64,000 nucleotides of DNA from Nephrotoma appendiculata (lineage: Eukaryota; Arthropoda; Insecta; Diptera; Tipulidae), in NCBI GenBank assembly GCA_947310385.1, contig OX371225.1:185127931-185191930 (forward strand), written 5' to 3'. Positions 25,430-35,849 of the stretch are shown here, piece after piece. How positions within the stretch are numbered: position 1 is the stretch's first letter; each line of letters starts with the position of its first letter. The position numbers were made by a program, and so were the translations under genes. The notes below the pieces were generated by a model. That model did no database searches, was not told the DNA's origin, and was given only the letters and a program-made list of their open reading frames with translations.

Positions 25430-27929
25430 ATTTAACTTAAACGTAAAAGTACCAATTTGCATATTCCGAGATGGACAAAACTAATTATTAAGTGGAAAAC
25501 TCGTCTACAGGTGGACAATTCTAAAATATAACTCATTAATCTAAAATGGCAATTAATAGTGCTTTACGAGCTTTCTTATACTTTATCTCAAATGTTAACA
25601 AAAAATATATGGGTATTTTTACCCATACATGGAGCTGGAAAACCAGTTATTTGGTGGGCAAAATTCATCCACATAATATAGATAATTGTTTTGTGGAGAA
25701 AAATCGTAAATTTAATAACATATTCCATTTATTTTAGAGCTTTTAAAGGTGGACAAACCTGGACAAAATATGGGCAATATATAACTAACTTCCTCCATTT
25801 CACTTTTGGGGTACCAACTTAAAGTTTACTCATTCTTTGTGCTGCTGGGGTGGGCAAATCTTATTAGTGGGAGTAAAAGCCGGGTCGCCCTCGATAGCAA
25901 AGTAAGAAGAGTACTTGCTTTGTAACTCGGGGGTCCATGGTGATGCAAAGTGGGTGGTTACAACTGAGCGTTTTTAATATGCAGAATGTAGCACATAACA
26001 TTGTGCATCGACTATATATATATCTCAATATATTTCATTTTTAATTTAAAACCAGGTAATAGCATAATTCACATCTTAAAATTTATATTTCGATGTGATA
26101 ATTTCACACACAAATAAATGAATGAACTTGAATATTTCAAATTTATTTGACTTCGACAAGAAATACAACTTTAATATTCAAACGCTACTTTTCACTTTTC
26201 AGCTATCCCAAAATAATTTTTTTTTTGTTATAAATTAGCATTCATGGCGTCTTCTCATAAGGCAAATTTAACTTTTTTTATATTGGCGGAAACAAGATCT
26301 TATCCCATCTATTGGCAGTTTTTGTGTTAGTTATAGCCATATTTTGAATTTTAAATCAGTACAAGACAGGCAGTTCACGTAGCCTTGCGAATTCTCCATT
26401 CGACAAACTATCCGTCAAATTACCTATCAAGTTGTATGTAAAACGTTCGTTAAGAGTTCATTTAAGTATTTGGAAGCAAACAGCTTTTTAGAAGGAGGTT
26501 AATACCCGACATTTGATTTCTAAAGCGAAAATTTAAACTTACCGGACTTTTGGTAAAACTGTCTTGAATAATCAAAAAACATTATCCCTGAATTCCCTAA
26601 ATCTTTTAATTCTTTTTTTGTAAATGTTAAACTTATCAACATCCTTGGTAAAATTGAAAAATGTCCATCGAAGCTGCCACTTCCGGTACACAGATTTCTG
26701 CCAAATTTCGCAAGGATCTCTCAATTAATGGAAAAAATTTAAGTATGATTCCGAATAATAAATTCGTCTGGACTCTGGAATGTGGAGATGTTGAATTTTG
26801 GTAAAATAAAGTTCTTTTAAATTAATTAAGCTTATGTCATCCAACTAATGATAAAAGAGCATCATAATGCTTGATTTTAATTTCTGTCGATTAAATAAAC
26901 ATTAATCCTAAAAGTTTGTTGTTAAAAATATTCAGTAGCTCTTAATTTAAATTTAATTTAAATGTTTCGGCCCAATGAAATACTTGTGTCCCACCTCAAA
27001 ATATATTATGGTATGATGTATGTTATGCATTTTGTGTACCTGTACGTTTATTTAATTTGTATTTGTTTATGAAATTTGTAATTTTTATTTAAACAGAAAC
27101 GTGATTTATTTAATATAATCACGTACCTATTATTTTAATTTAAATAATGTATTTATATAAATAATATTTATTTTGAAAATTATCAAAATCATTTACGGAT
27201 ATGCATGTATAAAAGATTTACCGATTTTTGAAATATATTTTTACTGCAGGAGTTGGTTTATTTACAATAGTTAATTGCAATTTTAGAGCCAGGTGTCATC
27301 AAATATATTACACAAAAATAGAAGAAGGAATAATTCTATCTTTTTTCTCCATATAAATAATCTATGATTCTCGTCGCACCTCGAATTAACGTACAGTTTA
27401 TATTTACCGCTTTTCCAAGATGCAATAATCGAAGCTGGCTTCAATCAGATGATCCAACTATTAGTTAGAAATGTTTTATTGGAATCACATCATTTAAGTT
27501 GAATCTTGGAAATGTCCTTAAAATCAGAGGTACGCAATATATGTGTCAATATATTAAAGTTCATATTTATATGTGATGGTAATTTTTTTATTCTTTATTA
27601 TTAATTTTTATTGTTAGTAAAATTACATGTTTATCGATATAATACAAAATAAATCGCAAATAGTTTTTAATTAAACTAAACCGCGATAAAGCTTCAAAAT
27701 AAATTTTAATTATTTAGTCTTTCTGAAGAATTAGAAGCAAATATATATAAAGTTTACAATTTTTACAAAAATTTCACAAAAAGGGTCTTATTAATATTGA
27801 CTACAATACCAATTATAAATGCAATTGTACAACTTATAAAGAATCATCATATAAATAAAACCAAATGATTAATTTCCATCTTACACATAATTATTGAAAA
27901 TTAGATTATTTTATTTATTCGTTTTTGTT
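25430..27929. other. 2.5 kb with no recognised gene
   Basis: The frame at 25546-25737 has no domain, although its gggtatttttacccatacat phrase recalls the palindromic ggggtatttttttacccc at about 57040. A somewhat more GC-rich patch lies at 25840-25970. Nothing else can be supported. Confidence 0.45.
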
Positions 27930-29825
27930 ATTATAGTTGTGAATTTGTGATGTACATACTTTAATTTATTGATATAGAAATTCATTTAGTTTTATTTTGA
28001 ATTCAGAAATTTCTTTGGAATGTCTAATGCATCTAGGTAAGGCATTAAATTGAACCCACCCTTGGTACATAATACTCATTTGGCCTCTTGACGTTCTGCA
28101 AAATTTAACTTGCACATTACTTCTTCTACGAGTTGGATAATCATGCTGAGAACTTATAGGTGATATGTTAAATTTGTGATTAATGAAATTATTTTTTATT
28201 TTATATATAAATAGCAATAGTTCAAATTTATACATTTTCTCAAGAGGAATTATTTTTTTATTGTATAGTTTCGCACTTGGAAATCTATGAGGTAGGCATT
28301 TCACATTTTTTAATGCCCTATTCATAAGAATTTGAATATCATGCAGTCTATTAGAGGTTGCAGCACCCCAAATAGGTAGAAGGTACCTAATATGACTTAA
28401 AAAATGAGAATAATATATTAAATACTTAACGCCCAGGCAATACATTTTTTGTTTTGCTTAATAAAAATGTTATGTATCTTAATTTATTACGTAGAAAACA
28501 AATATGCTCAGCCCAATCGAGTTTGGAATCAATATATAGCCCTAAATATCGAACATTATCTACTTTTGAAATTTTAGTTTGATTTATTTCTAAAGAAAAA
28601 TTTTCTATATTTAGTAATAATTTATTTTTAGTCTCAAATATGATATATTTTGTTTTCAACTCATTTAGTTTTAAATTATTACATAAAGCCCAACTATTTA
28701 TTATATGTAAATCATTTTGCATTTTTGACTGCAATTCATCCAATGATTTTCCTGTGGCTACAAGAACCATGTCATCTGCATACATTACCAGTTCGGATTG
28801 TAAGTCCAAATGAAAAGCATCATTTACATACAAAACAAACAACAATGGCCCCAACAAAGAACCTTATGGTACCCCATAATTTACAAAAAGATTCGTACTA
28901 TCATCTTCTGAGATATTTACATATTGTTCACGTTGTGATAAATAAGAAATTAATAAATTTAAATTTGCTTTATTAATACCAATAAGTTTCAATTTATCGA
29001 CTAACATAAAATGCGCAACACTGTCAAAAGCTTTTGTAATATCTATGAAAGTAGCCCCAACAAACAATTTTTTGTCCAAAGATTCATAAATATTATCCAG
29101 TACATATGACGTAGCTGACAACGTTCCAGAATTTTTGCGAAACCCGAATTGATTGGAGTGAATAATATTATTTATTCCACAAAAAGATTGCAATCTCTTG
29201 TAAACGACATTTTCAAATATCTTAGAAAACGTCGAGGGAATAGAAATAGGTCGAAAGTTCTCAACACAAAATCTGTCATTCGATTTAAAAATAGGAATAA
29301 CTTTATTCAATTTCAATTCTGAAGGAAATTTTTTTTGATTTAATGATTTGTTTATTAGATCGGTTAGTTTGTCTGCAAAAATATCTTTAAAGGAAATAAC
29401 AAATTTTGCTGAAATATTATCGAAACCAACCGCTGATTTGTTGTTTAGATTTTCGATGATTTGTAAGATTTCTGTTTTTTGAACATTGTGAAAAATTGTC
29501 TGTATATTGGGATCATGGATATCATGACTGGGCACTAAAGGTTGATCTTCAATCAAAACCTCAACACAAGTAGTGAAATATTCATTAAATAAATTGCAGA
29601 TTTCCGAGGTTCTAGTAACAATTCGATCTGATATTTTCAGACTTCTATTTGCACGTTTTTTTTCTTTGTTTAATATAAATTTATTGAAATTCGACCATAA
29701 TTTGCGACCATCATTATTATTTAACAAGTTAGTGAAATAATGGGTCATTGACTTCGATAGACATTTATTAACTTTTTCTTTTAATTCTTTAAATTTAGAT
29801 TTAAAAAACTCATTAAAAACTCAGA
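27930..29825 (-). pseudogene. Non-LTR retrotransposon, RT and C-terminal domain, 5'-truncated
   Basis: This minus-strand LINE polyprotein piece is nearly intact. The frame 29748-28864 starts in the linker before the RT (LWSNFNKFILNKEKKRANRS). It includes the fingers block NKVIPIFKSNDRFCVENFRP, then QFGFRKNSGTLSATSYVLDN and the palm motif DITKAFDSVAH. One in-frame stop at GVP*GSLLGPLLF separates it from the frame 28857-28426, which carries the catalytic YADD (28771-28782) and VRYLGLYIDSKLDW. A frameshift near 28435 leads to the C-terminal frame 28445-27966, with HIRYLLPIWGAAT and YPTRRRSN. The endonuclease and ORF1 are absent, as expected of incomplete reverse transcription. The C-terminus fits the CR1/Rex/Daphne group rather than jockey; the exact clade is uncertain. 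Confidence 0.85.
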
Positions 29826-30806
29826 TTTGTCACCAAAACTCGAGTTGCATAATTGGAGTTAAATTTTTTACTAAAATTATATAACTATAGACCCAGTGCA
29901 AACTCGTACTGTCCTTTGCCTAAACCTTAAAACCGACGTTCGCTAGCCTAAGGATATAAGGTATTACGGGATTAATAGAAGCGTTAAATATACAATTTGC
30001 CTGCTGAAGTGCTATTTCATATTCCTATGACCGCAAGTCACCTAAGTAGATTATTTGGCATCTGATATAAATGCTTGAGAATTCAAAACGGCTTAGAGAT
30101 TTTAGCCCCTTCGAACAACTTTCTGATAACTTGGTATTGGCTTGCAAACAGTTCGTACAGCTGATGAAATAATATTCGTAAATTTTTTGGCCTAATTTGT
30201 TTGCAGACGTCTCCTGTTGTGAGTGTTCTGATAAATGTTGAGCTTTTAAGGTTTCTTCAAAATGTGTGGCGCAATTACACCACGAATTGTACAATATTTT
30301 AAATAAAAAGGCAAATAAAAGTTTGATCGGCCACCCTTTTGTGCAAGATGGCGTCCAAATAATGGCCAAAAGTATTGTAATGGTGGAAGGTTCTGGGGTC
30401 ATATCATGATTTACACCGCGATACAATTTTTACACGATATCATGAATTTGAGATCATGAAACGCGGTACCTTTTTGTCATCTATTCGATAGCGAGAAAAC
30501 GTCCTCTAAAAAATGAAGGCGGGCAATTTTTCGATTGACACTCGTTTTTAGTTCTGTTTACTTCCTTTTTAGCTTGTACCACAACGAAGAATAAAGCATC
30601 AAAATTTCAATGTAAGAAAATCGAGTATAATGTGTTTCTATTATAAGATTATTTAATAAACAAATAACTAGAAAACATTTAAGTACTTCTACTTATATGT
30701 TACGGTTAAAGAACGAAATCGGCAACAGAAACATCTTTCAAGATGCATTAAATAAATTGGACCATGGAATCTCATAAGAAACAGGTGGTTAACAATACTC
30801 CTAGTA
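29826..30806. other. No recognised gene; 133-codon unidentified frame on the minus strand
   Basis: The frame 30426-30025 (minus, 133 codons) has several Cys (for example NSWCNCATHFEETLKAQHL) but no domain I recognise, and no paralogue in the window. It may be chance or an eroded transposon. The rest of the stretch holds nothing I can name. Confidence 0.35.
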
Positions 30807-31065
30807 TTTTGTTTTGTTTATTTAAATTATTACAACAGAAAACAATTCATATAGTAATTTTTCCTTTCTTAATTTGGTCACTTGTGAATAAGAAGAGGCC
30901 CATTGACCAGTTCCATTTATAGGTTATTTACTTAAGTAGTCTGCACTGGCGTCCTTAATCCATTAAATCAATTGGTGTCCTTCTCTGCAATTGTCTAACT
31001 GCATTACTGCATGTGAAGTGTCCAACATAACACGAAGCTCTTCATTTATATGTTTGTAAATTTTT
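30807..31065 (-). repeat. Jockey LINE 3' end, 5'-truncated copy
   Basis: This aligns over its whole length with 31380-31600, the 3' part of the next jockey copy. Shared phrases include aatttaatcacttgtgaat-like aatttggtcacttgtgaat and gaagtgtccaacata. It stops abruptly where the DR1 repeat begins. The A-rich tail side faces lower coordinates. This is a very short 5'-truncated insertion. Confidence 0.78.
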
Positions 31066-31330
31066 GTTAATAGCTTGTGTGAGAAAAATGATTATTTTTC
31101 CTGGCTTTATGGACGATACTTTCATTTTATAAGTTTTATCTTTACTTCTGTGTTAGCATATGATTTTTTCGAAAATTCAGTTCTTTGCTTATTCTAAAGC
31201 ATAGCATAGGTTTTCGAACATAAAAATAGTCCTATCATGAACGTTAATTTTGCAAGCTCTACACAACAAGGGAGAAAACACTTCTTTGCTAAACAAATTT
31301 ACATTTACTATTGATTGATCGGAGGTGAAA
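31066..31330 (+). repeat. Dispersed repeat family DR1, copy 2
   Basis: This is close to 34145-34405: aatttttgttaatagcttgt, ttcctggctttatggacgat, tttcgaaaattcagttcttt and cctatcatgaa occur in the same order. It directly abuts the truncated jockey end at 31065. Confidence 0.8.
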
Positions 31331-31366
31331 GGTTTGGTATTAAATGGCATAGCTACTGATACATAA

Positions 31367-33005
31367 TTTTTTTTTTTCTTTTATTTAAATTATTACAACT
31401 GAATACAATTCATCTAGTAATTTTTCTTTCTTAATTTAATCACTTGTGAATGAGAAGAGGCCAATTGGCCAGCACCATTTATAGGTTATTTACTGAAGTA
31501 GTTTTTGCTCTGGTGTCTTTAATCCATTAAATCAAGTGGTTTCGTTCTCTGCAATCGTATTACTGCTTGTGAAGTGTCCAACATACCACGAAGCTCTTCA
31601 GTTACATGTTGATAAAGACGTTGCCCATGAATTACTGCAAGTGTTTTTATTTCTTCTTGAACCGTCGGGATATTTAGGTCGCTATGAAGATCATCATTCC
31701 TAATGTACCACGGAGCGTTAACTATACCAAGTACCACTTTGTTTTGATAAGTTTGTATTATTTTGGTGTTGGCTTTCTTTGTACAGCACCAGAGGTGTAT
31801 TCCGTAAGTCCATACAGGCTTTAGCACCTGTTGATATAATATCAATTTATTTTCGGTTGACAATCCCGTTATTTCCCGAGCAACCAATACATTTTTCGAT
31901 ATTTGATATTTAGTTCATCTTTTTTCTTTTTAACGTACTCTTTCCATCTGAGCCTGGTATCTAAGGTCATCCGTAGATATTTAGCCTTATTTGCATACGG
32001 AATCTATTGAACGTTAATGATTACAGGTTTGTAGCTGACTTTTAGATTAGTAAAATTCACATGAGTGAATTTCGATTCATTGAGCCCGATACGCCACATT
32101 TTTGTCCATTTTATGATTTTGTCATATGCTTCTTGAAGTTTCGTTGTCGATTCCAAAGTGCAATGTCATCAGCAAATATTGCAACGGTAACATCGTTTAA
32201 TTGAGGTAAATCTCTGGTGTAGAGCAAGTAAAGAATAAGTCCCAAAATACTATCCTGGGGGACTCCTGCCGAAATCTTTTTTAGCTCGGAATATATATCT
32301 TCATATTTCACCCTAAAGTGTCGTTTCTCTATGTATGATTTTACAATCATATAATATTGTTTTGGTAAATCTCTATGTAGTTTGAAGAGTAAATCTCTGT
32401 GCCACGCCTTATCGAAGGCCCGCGCCACATCTAAGAAGATACTAGAGCAAACCTTTTTCCTCTCTAATGTATATTCTCAATGACATCTGTAAGCCTGTGA
32501 ACCTGCTTAACGGTTGAGTGTGTGTTCTATGGTTCTTTTCAATCTTTTGAGCAACAACATCAAGAAATTTCGCTAGTGTTGGTAGAAGTGAAATTGGCTG
32601 GTTTTTATCATTTGGTGGCTTGCCCGGTTTCGGAATCATTGTTACTTCTGATACTTTCCATTGCATTGGCACATGTTTTTTCCTGAGGTTGGCATGGATT
32701 ATATGCAATAATTTACGGGTGTCTTTTTCAGGCAGCTATTTTATTATTTGTCCTGTTATCAGATCGTAACCAGGAGATTTCTTTACTTTTATTTTCTTAA
32801 TTTCAGCCTTTAGGTCTTTCAACGTTACAGGACTGATATCTTCGAAGTCAGATATTCTGGGCGTGTCGGCAGTGTTTTCGTAACTGGTCTGTCGACCTAG
32901 AGGTTGAAATGTTTCTTCAAGATGTTCAGCAAACAGGTCAGCTTTATCTTTCGCACTTCTAGCCCTAGTAATTATGTTGGCAGATATATCTCGTCAAAAT
33001 TACTA
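31367..33005 (-). pseudogene. Jockey-clade LINE, reverse transcriptase and 3' end
   Basis: This minus-strand jockey ORF2 is missing its endonuclease. From the 5' side it reads DKADLFAEHLEETFQPLG (about 32940), IKKIKVKKSPGYDLITGQII (about 32790), an in-frame stop, then the frame 32708-32442 with WKVSEVTMIPKPGKPPND. The palm follows in 32428-32111, with ARAFDKAWHRDLLFKL, SAGVPQDSILG and the catalytic FADD. After a gap the thumb and C-terminal frame 31887-31519 has KPVWTYGIHLWCCTKK, APWYIRNDDLHSDLNIPTVQ and a final LQRTKPLDL, which are characteristic of jockey. The T-run at 31367-31377 is the poly(A) tail of the inserted copy. The YGIxLWGCTKKSN C-terminus makes the clade assignment strong. Dead because of stops and frameshifts. 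Confidence 0.88.
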
Positions 33006-34019
33006 AATATTTGAAAGATCTATATCCGCAGATGTTTTTAAAAAAGAAAACTGGAAGGACAATTATAGAGTCGAACTAGTGTTGAAACCTAATTCAGAAA
33101 AGATGGCCAAAATTCTTTGTACGATTTGTGTAAACTGTTTTTTTCCTATAAAGTGTTTTTGTTCATGGATGAAAACATAATTGAGAAAAAATATGATGAA
33201 TTCTGGATGGCGGACATAAATTATAACAAGTCGCATGATTCATAAAAAGGATTTTTTGAAATAGTTACATAATTTGAAAAAATGAAATGTCTGAATTCAA
33301 AATGGCAAACATAATTAGCAAAATTTCATTTCATTTATACAGAAGCCAGAAGAGGTTTTATTTTATCGTTGAGTTCAAATTTGATATTTTTATTTTGAAA
33401 AACAAAGTGGCGGATCTTATAGGGCGGGAAAATGGGAAAAATTGAAAATTAGAAAAAAATGTCAAAAAAATATTTTACTTTAGTTGGGAAATTTTAGAAT
33501 GGGAAAACTAAACTTTAATTTTTTGCAAATATGGAAAAACTATTGCCAAATTATCAATAAGTAAATCGAAATCGTCTGAACTATTCGATTTGTTTGGAAT
33601 TGATTTTACTGCTTCAGATGATAAAGTTTTACTTGGGAAGAAGAAATTACAGGACCCGATGACATCAGAAGTTGATAAAAAACAACTTCCATTGTTTTAG
33701 TGCGTTTTCGGGATAAAATTGAGATATATTTTTTACGTCCTTCCTATTAATATGTGACTTCTGAGTTTTTTTTGGCAATTGTTCTATTGGTAGTAAAGCA
33801 TATTCCACAATTTGAGTACAATCGAGTTTAAAATCTTGTGAGGTGTGGTCGCCATACAATACCATGGATATTCAACATACACCTTTCCGCGTTCAGTGAG
33901 ATCATATTCCCGAAAATGTTTAACAAGCCACGTTAAACTACAAAACGTGAAAAAGGATATGGCATAATATATATGTATAAAGCGATTCCACTTGAAAGCG
34001 ATCTAATTCTGTTCTCATC
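33006..34019. other. Unassigned, includes DR2 repeat copy and a 66-codon frame
   Basis: 33230-33490 resembles 35560-35830 (dispersed repeat DR2). Shared phrases are agcaaaatttcattt, a ttttgaaa block before ggcggatct/ggcgaatct, atagggcg, and gaaaattgaaaa. The minus frame 33865-33665 (IVEYALLPIEQLPKKTQKSH) looks protein-like but is not recognised. Confidence 0.45.
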
Positions 34020-34410
34020 ACCCCTTCGATTCACAGAAATGCAATTTTTGAAAACATGGTCCCCAAAAACCACTTAACCGATTTTAATAAGTAAGAATTC
34101 GAATGAACGGGATTTAACGTTAGTTTTAAAAATATTTATTTTTGCAAATTTTTGTTAATATCTTGTGTGAGAAAAATGATGATTTTTCCTGGCTTTATGG
34201 ACGATACTTTCATTTTATAAGTTTTATTTTTACTTCTGTGTTTTTCGAAAATTCAGTTCTTTGCCTATTTTAAAGCAAAACACAGGTTTTCGAACATAAA
34301 AATGGTCCTATCATGAAAGTTAACTTGAATAACCGAAATTTTGCAAGCTCTACAAAACATGGGCGAAGACACTTCTTTGCTAAACAAAATTACATTTACT
34401 AAAGTTTTCT
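34020..34410 (+). repeat. Dispersed repeat family DR1, copy 3
   Basis: This is the most complete copy in the window. It has the accacttaaccgattttaat opening, ttcctggctttatggacgat, tattttaaagcaaaacacag, atggtcctatcatgaaagtt and ctctacaaaacatggg. There is no coding potential or TIR. Three copies in one orientation suggest a moderately frequent genomic family. Confidence 0.82.
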
Positions 34411-34544
34411 TTTATGTCTTTAGTACTTTTTAATTGTAAGGTGTTGCTATCGATTGATACTGATACATTATCGATCGATTTTTTTAACACATTGAACGCC
34501 AACAGGTTTTTTTATAAAATGTAAAAAATCTTTGTTTTTAAATT

Positions 34545-34925
34545 TTATTTAGGTTAGGTTTCAGTGGTTGACACTTAGGCCATTTTTGGCCCATTGTGAT
34601 ACCACGCATTCACGCCACATCATTAATCCATTCACCTATTCACCTACTCACACAACTACAGTATACCACCTGCACATTGCAAGCTCCATGTCAACCTGTT
34701 CCTTCCATTGACATGGAAGGTGGGTCGGCGCTGAATTCTGCACTCCATCAGAGGGTCTTAGTTGTGCTTATTAACATCACCGATTGTAATCGATGATGAA
34801 AATTCGATTTGCATCTAGCCTTTGATGGGATTCGAAGCCAGTACCTCCCGGTCCAAGTGCCGAAGCTTTAACCACTGCACCACTTGTCCGGTAAGTTTTA
34901 TTTAATAAGAATGAGAATTCTGCGG
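34545..34925 (-). repeat. tRNA-derived SINE, copy c (tail type beta, full length)
   Basis: The minus strand starts with a clear tRNA-like head: box A within gtggtgcagtggttaaagc (about 34863-34884) and box B ggcttcgaatccc (34827-34839), the internal RNA polymerase III promoter. The shared body gccgacccaccttccatgtc follows, then the beta tail with gtggtatactgtagttgtgt, ending at cctaacctaaat. This is the best beta-tail copy and the reference for the 9.4-kb one. Confidence 0.8.
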
Positions 34926-35031
34926 CCAAGTTGTAGTAATGTGCAGAAGGGCCGCGTCAGGAAATTCTAGTAACACTTAACATAGAACTCGTGACGAACA
35001 GCGATGAATCACAAGTTAAAATATGTACTCA

Positions 35032-35097
35032 GTGTCAGTCACCTGTGACTGACACGGCCCTATTGGAATAGACCAGTGCCAATCACAGGTGACTGGC
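35032..35097. repeat. Two adjacent related palindromes
   Basis: 35032-35055 is a perfect palindrome with 11-bp arms (gtgtcagtcac, loop ct). 35078-35097 has 9-bp arms with one mismatch (gccaatcac/gtgactggc, loop ag). The arms are versions of the same motif, about 23 bp apart. No gene is near enough to suggest a regulatory role. Confidence 0.7.
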
Positions 35098-35339
35098 AAA
35101 GCGGTCAATTCGCATTTGTGTTGGTAGTAAACAACGTGCTTGTTGAAAAAAAAAAATTATGGCATAAACCAATTATGGCTTATATAATAAATGATACTAA
35201 ATATGGTTACTAATTTGTTTATTATTAATTTACACAAAATACATCTGAACACAGCAAAAAAAAATATCATAATCCACAAATTATAAAAATGGCACATCAT
35301 ATCTATCTGTCATTTTTGGTCAAATATTCATTTAGATCA

Positions 35340-35535
35340 AATCTTTTTGTTAACCCCCTGTCGGTGTGCAAAACTCATGGGCCGATGGGGTGATAAAATC
35401 GGGCCTATAGCCGTACGTCTCCGATTTGGCAAGCAATGCGTAACGTAGGACGCGAAAAGCAAACCGTGATTGAGTTGGAAGAGCTTCGGCCCCAGAGCAG
35501 ATTGCGTAGATTAAAACATAAAAAAAACCTTTTGT
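35340..35535 (+). repeat. tRNA-derived SINE, copy d (tail type alpha, 5'-truncated)
   Basis: The plus strand has aaactcatgggccgat, then tagccgtacgtctccgattt, then the alpha end cttcggccccagagcagatt and an A-rich tail. The tRNA head is missing. It matches the alpha copy at 51410-51735 closely. Confidence 0.75.
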
Positions 35536-35559
35536 TGGATAGAACACTACATAAGAATC

Positions 35560-35830
35560 GGATAACAAAATTTGTAAAAATGAAATTGTTGAATCCGATA
35601 TGGCGAACATATTTAGCAAAATTTCATTTAATTTTTACAAAAATCAGAAGGGGTGTTATTTTATTGCTGGGTAAAAATTTAATATCTTTGTTTTGAAAGC
35701 CAAAATGGCGAATCTAATAGGGCGAAGAGGTACGAAAGTTTAGTATTTGCAGTATAGCTGATTTAGATGACTTGAAATGGGGAAAATTGAAAAATAGAAA
35801 AAATGTATTAAAAATTATTTTAGTTAAGTC
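35560..35830. repeat. Dispersed repeat family DR2, copy 2
   Basis: It contains gatatggcgaacatatttag, caaaatttcatttaattttt, aatggcgaatctaatagggc and atggggaaaattgaaaaata, matching 33230-33490 in order. It is non-coding and lies just beyond the 3' end of the next jockey copy. The same repeat also lies near the 5' edge of the previous jockey copy. Confidence 0.65.
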
Positions 35831-35849
35831 TTGCGCTGGCTATTAGGCT

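Noticed and set aside
30025..30426. 133-codon minus-strand frame as a host gene
   Set aside because: No domain, no splice or polyadenylation context and no paralogue; left as unidentified.
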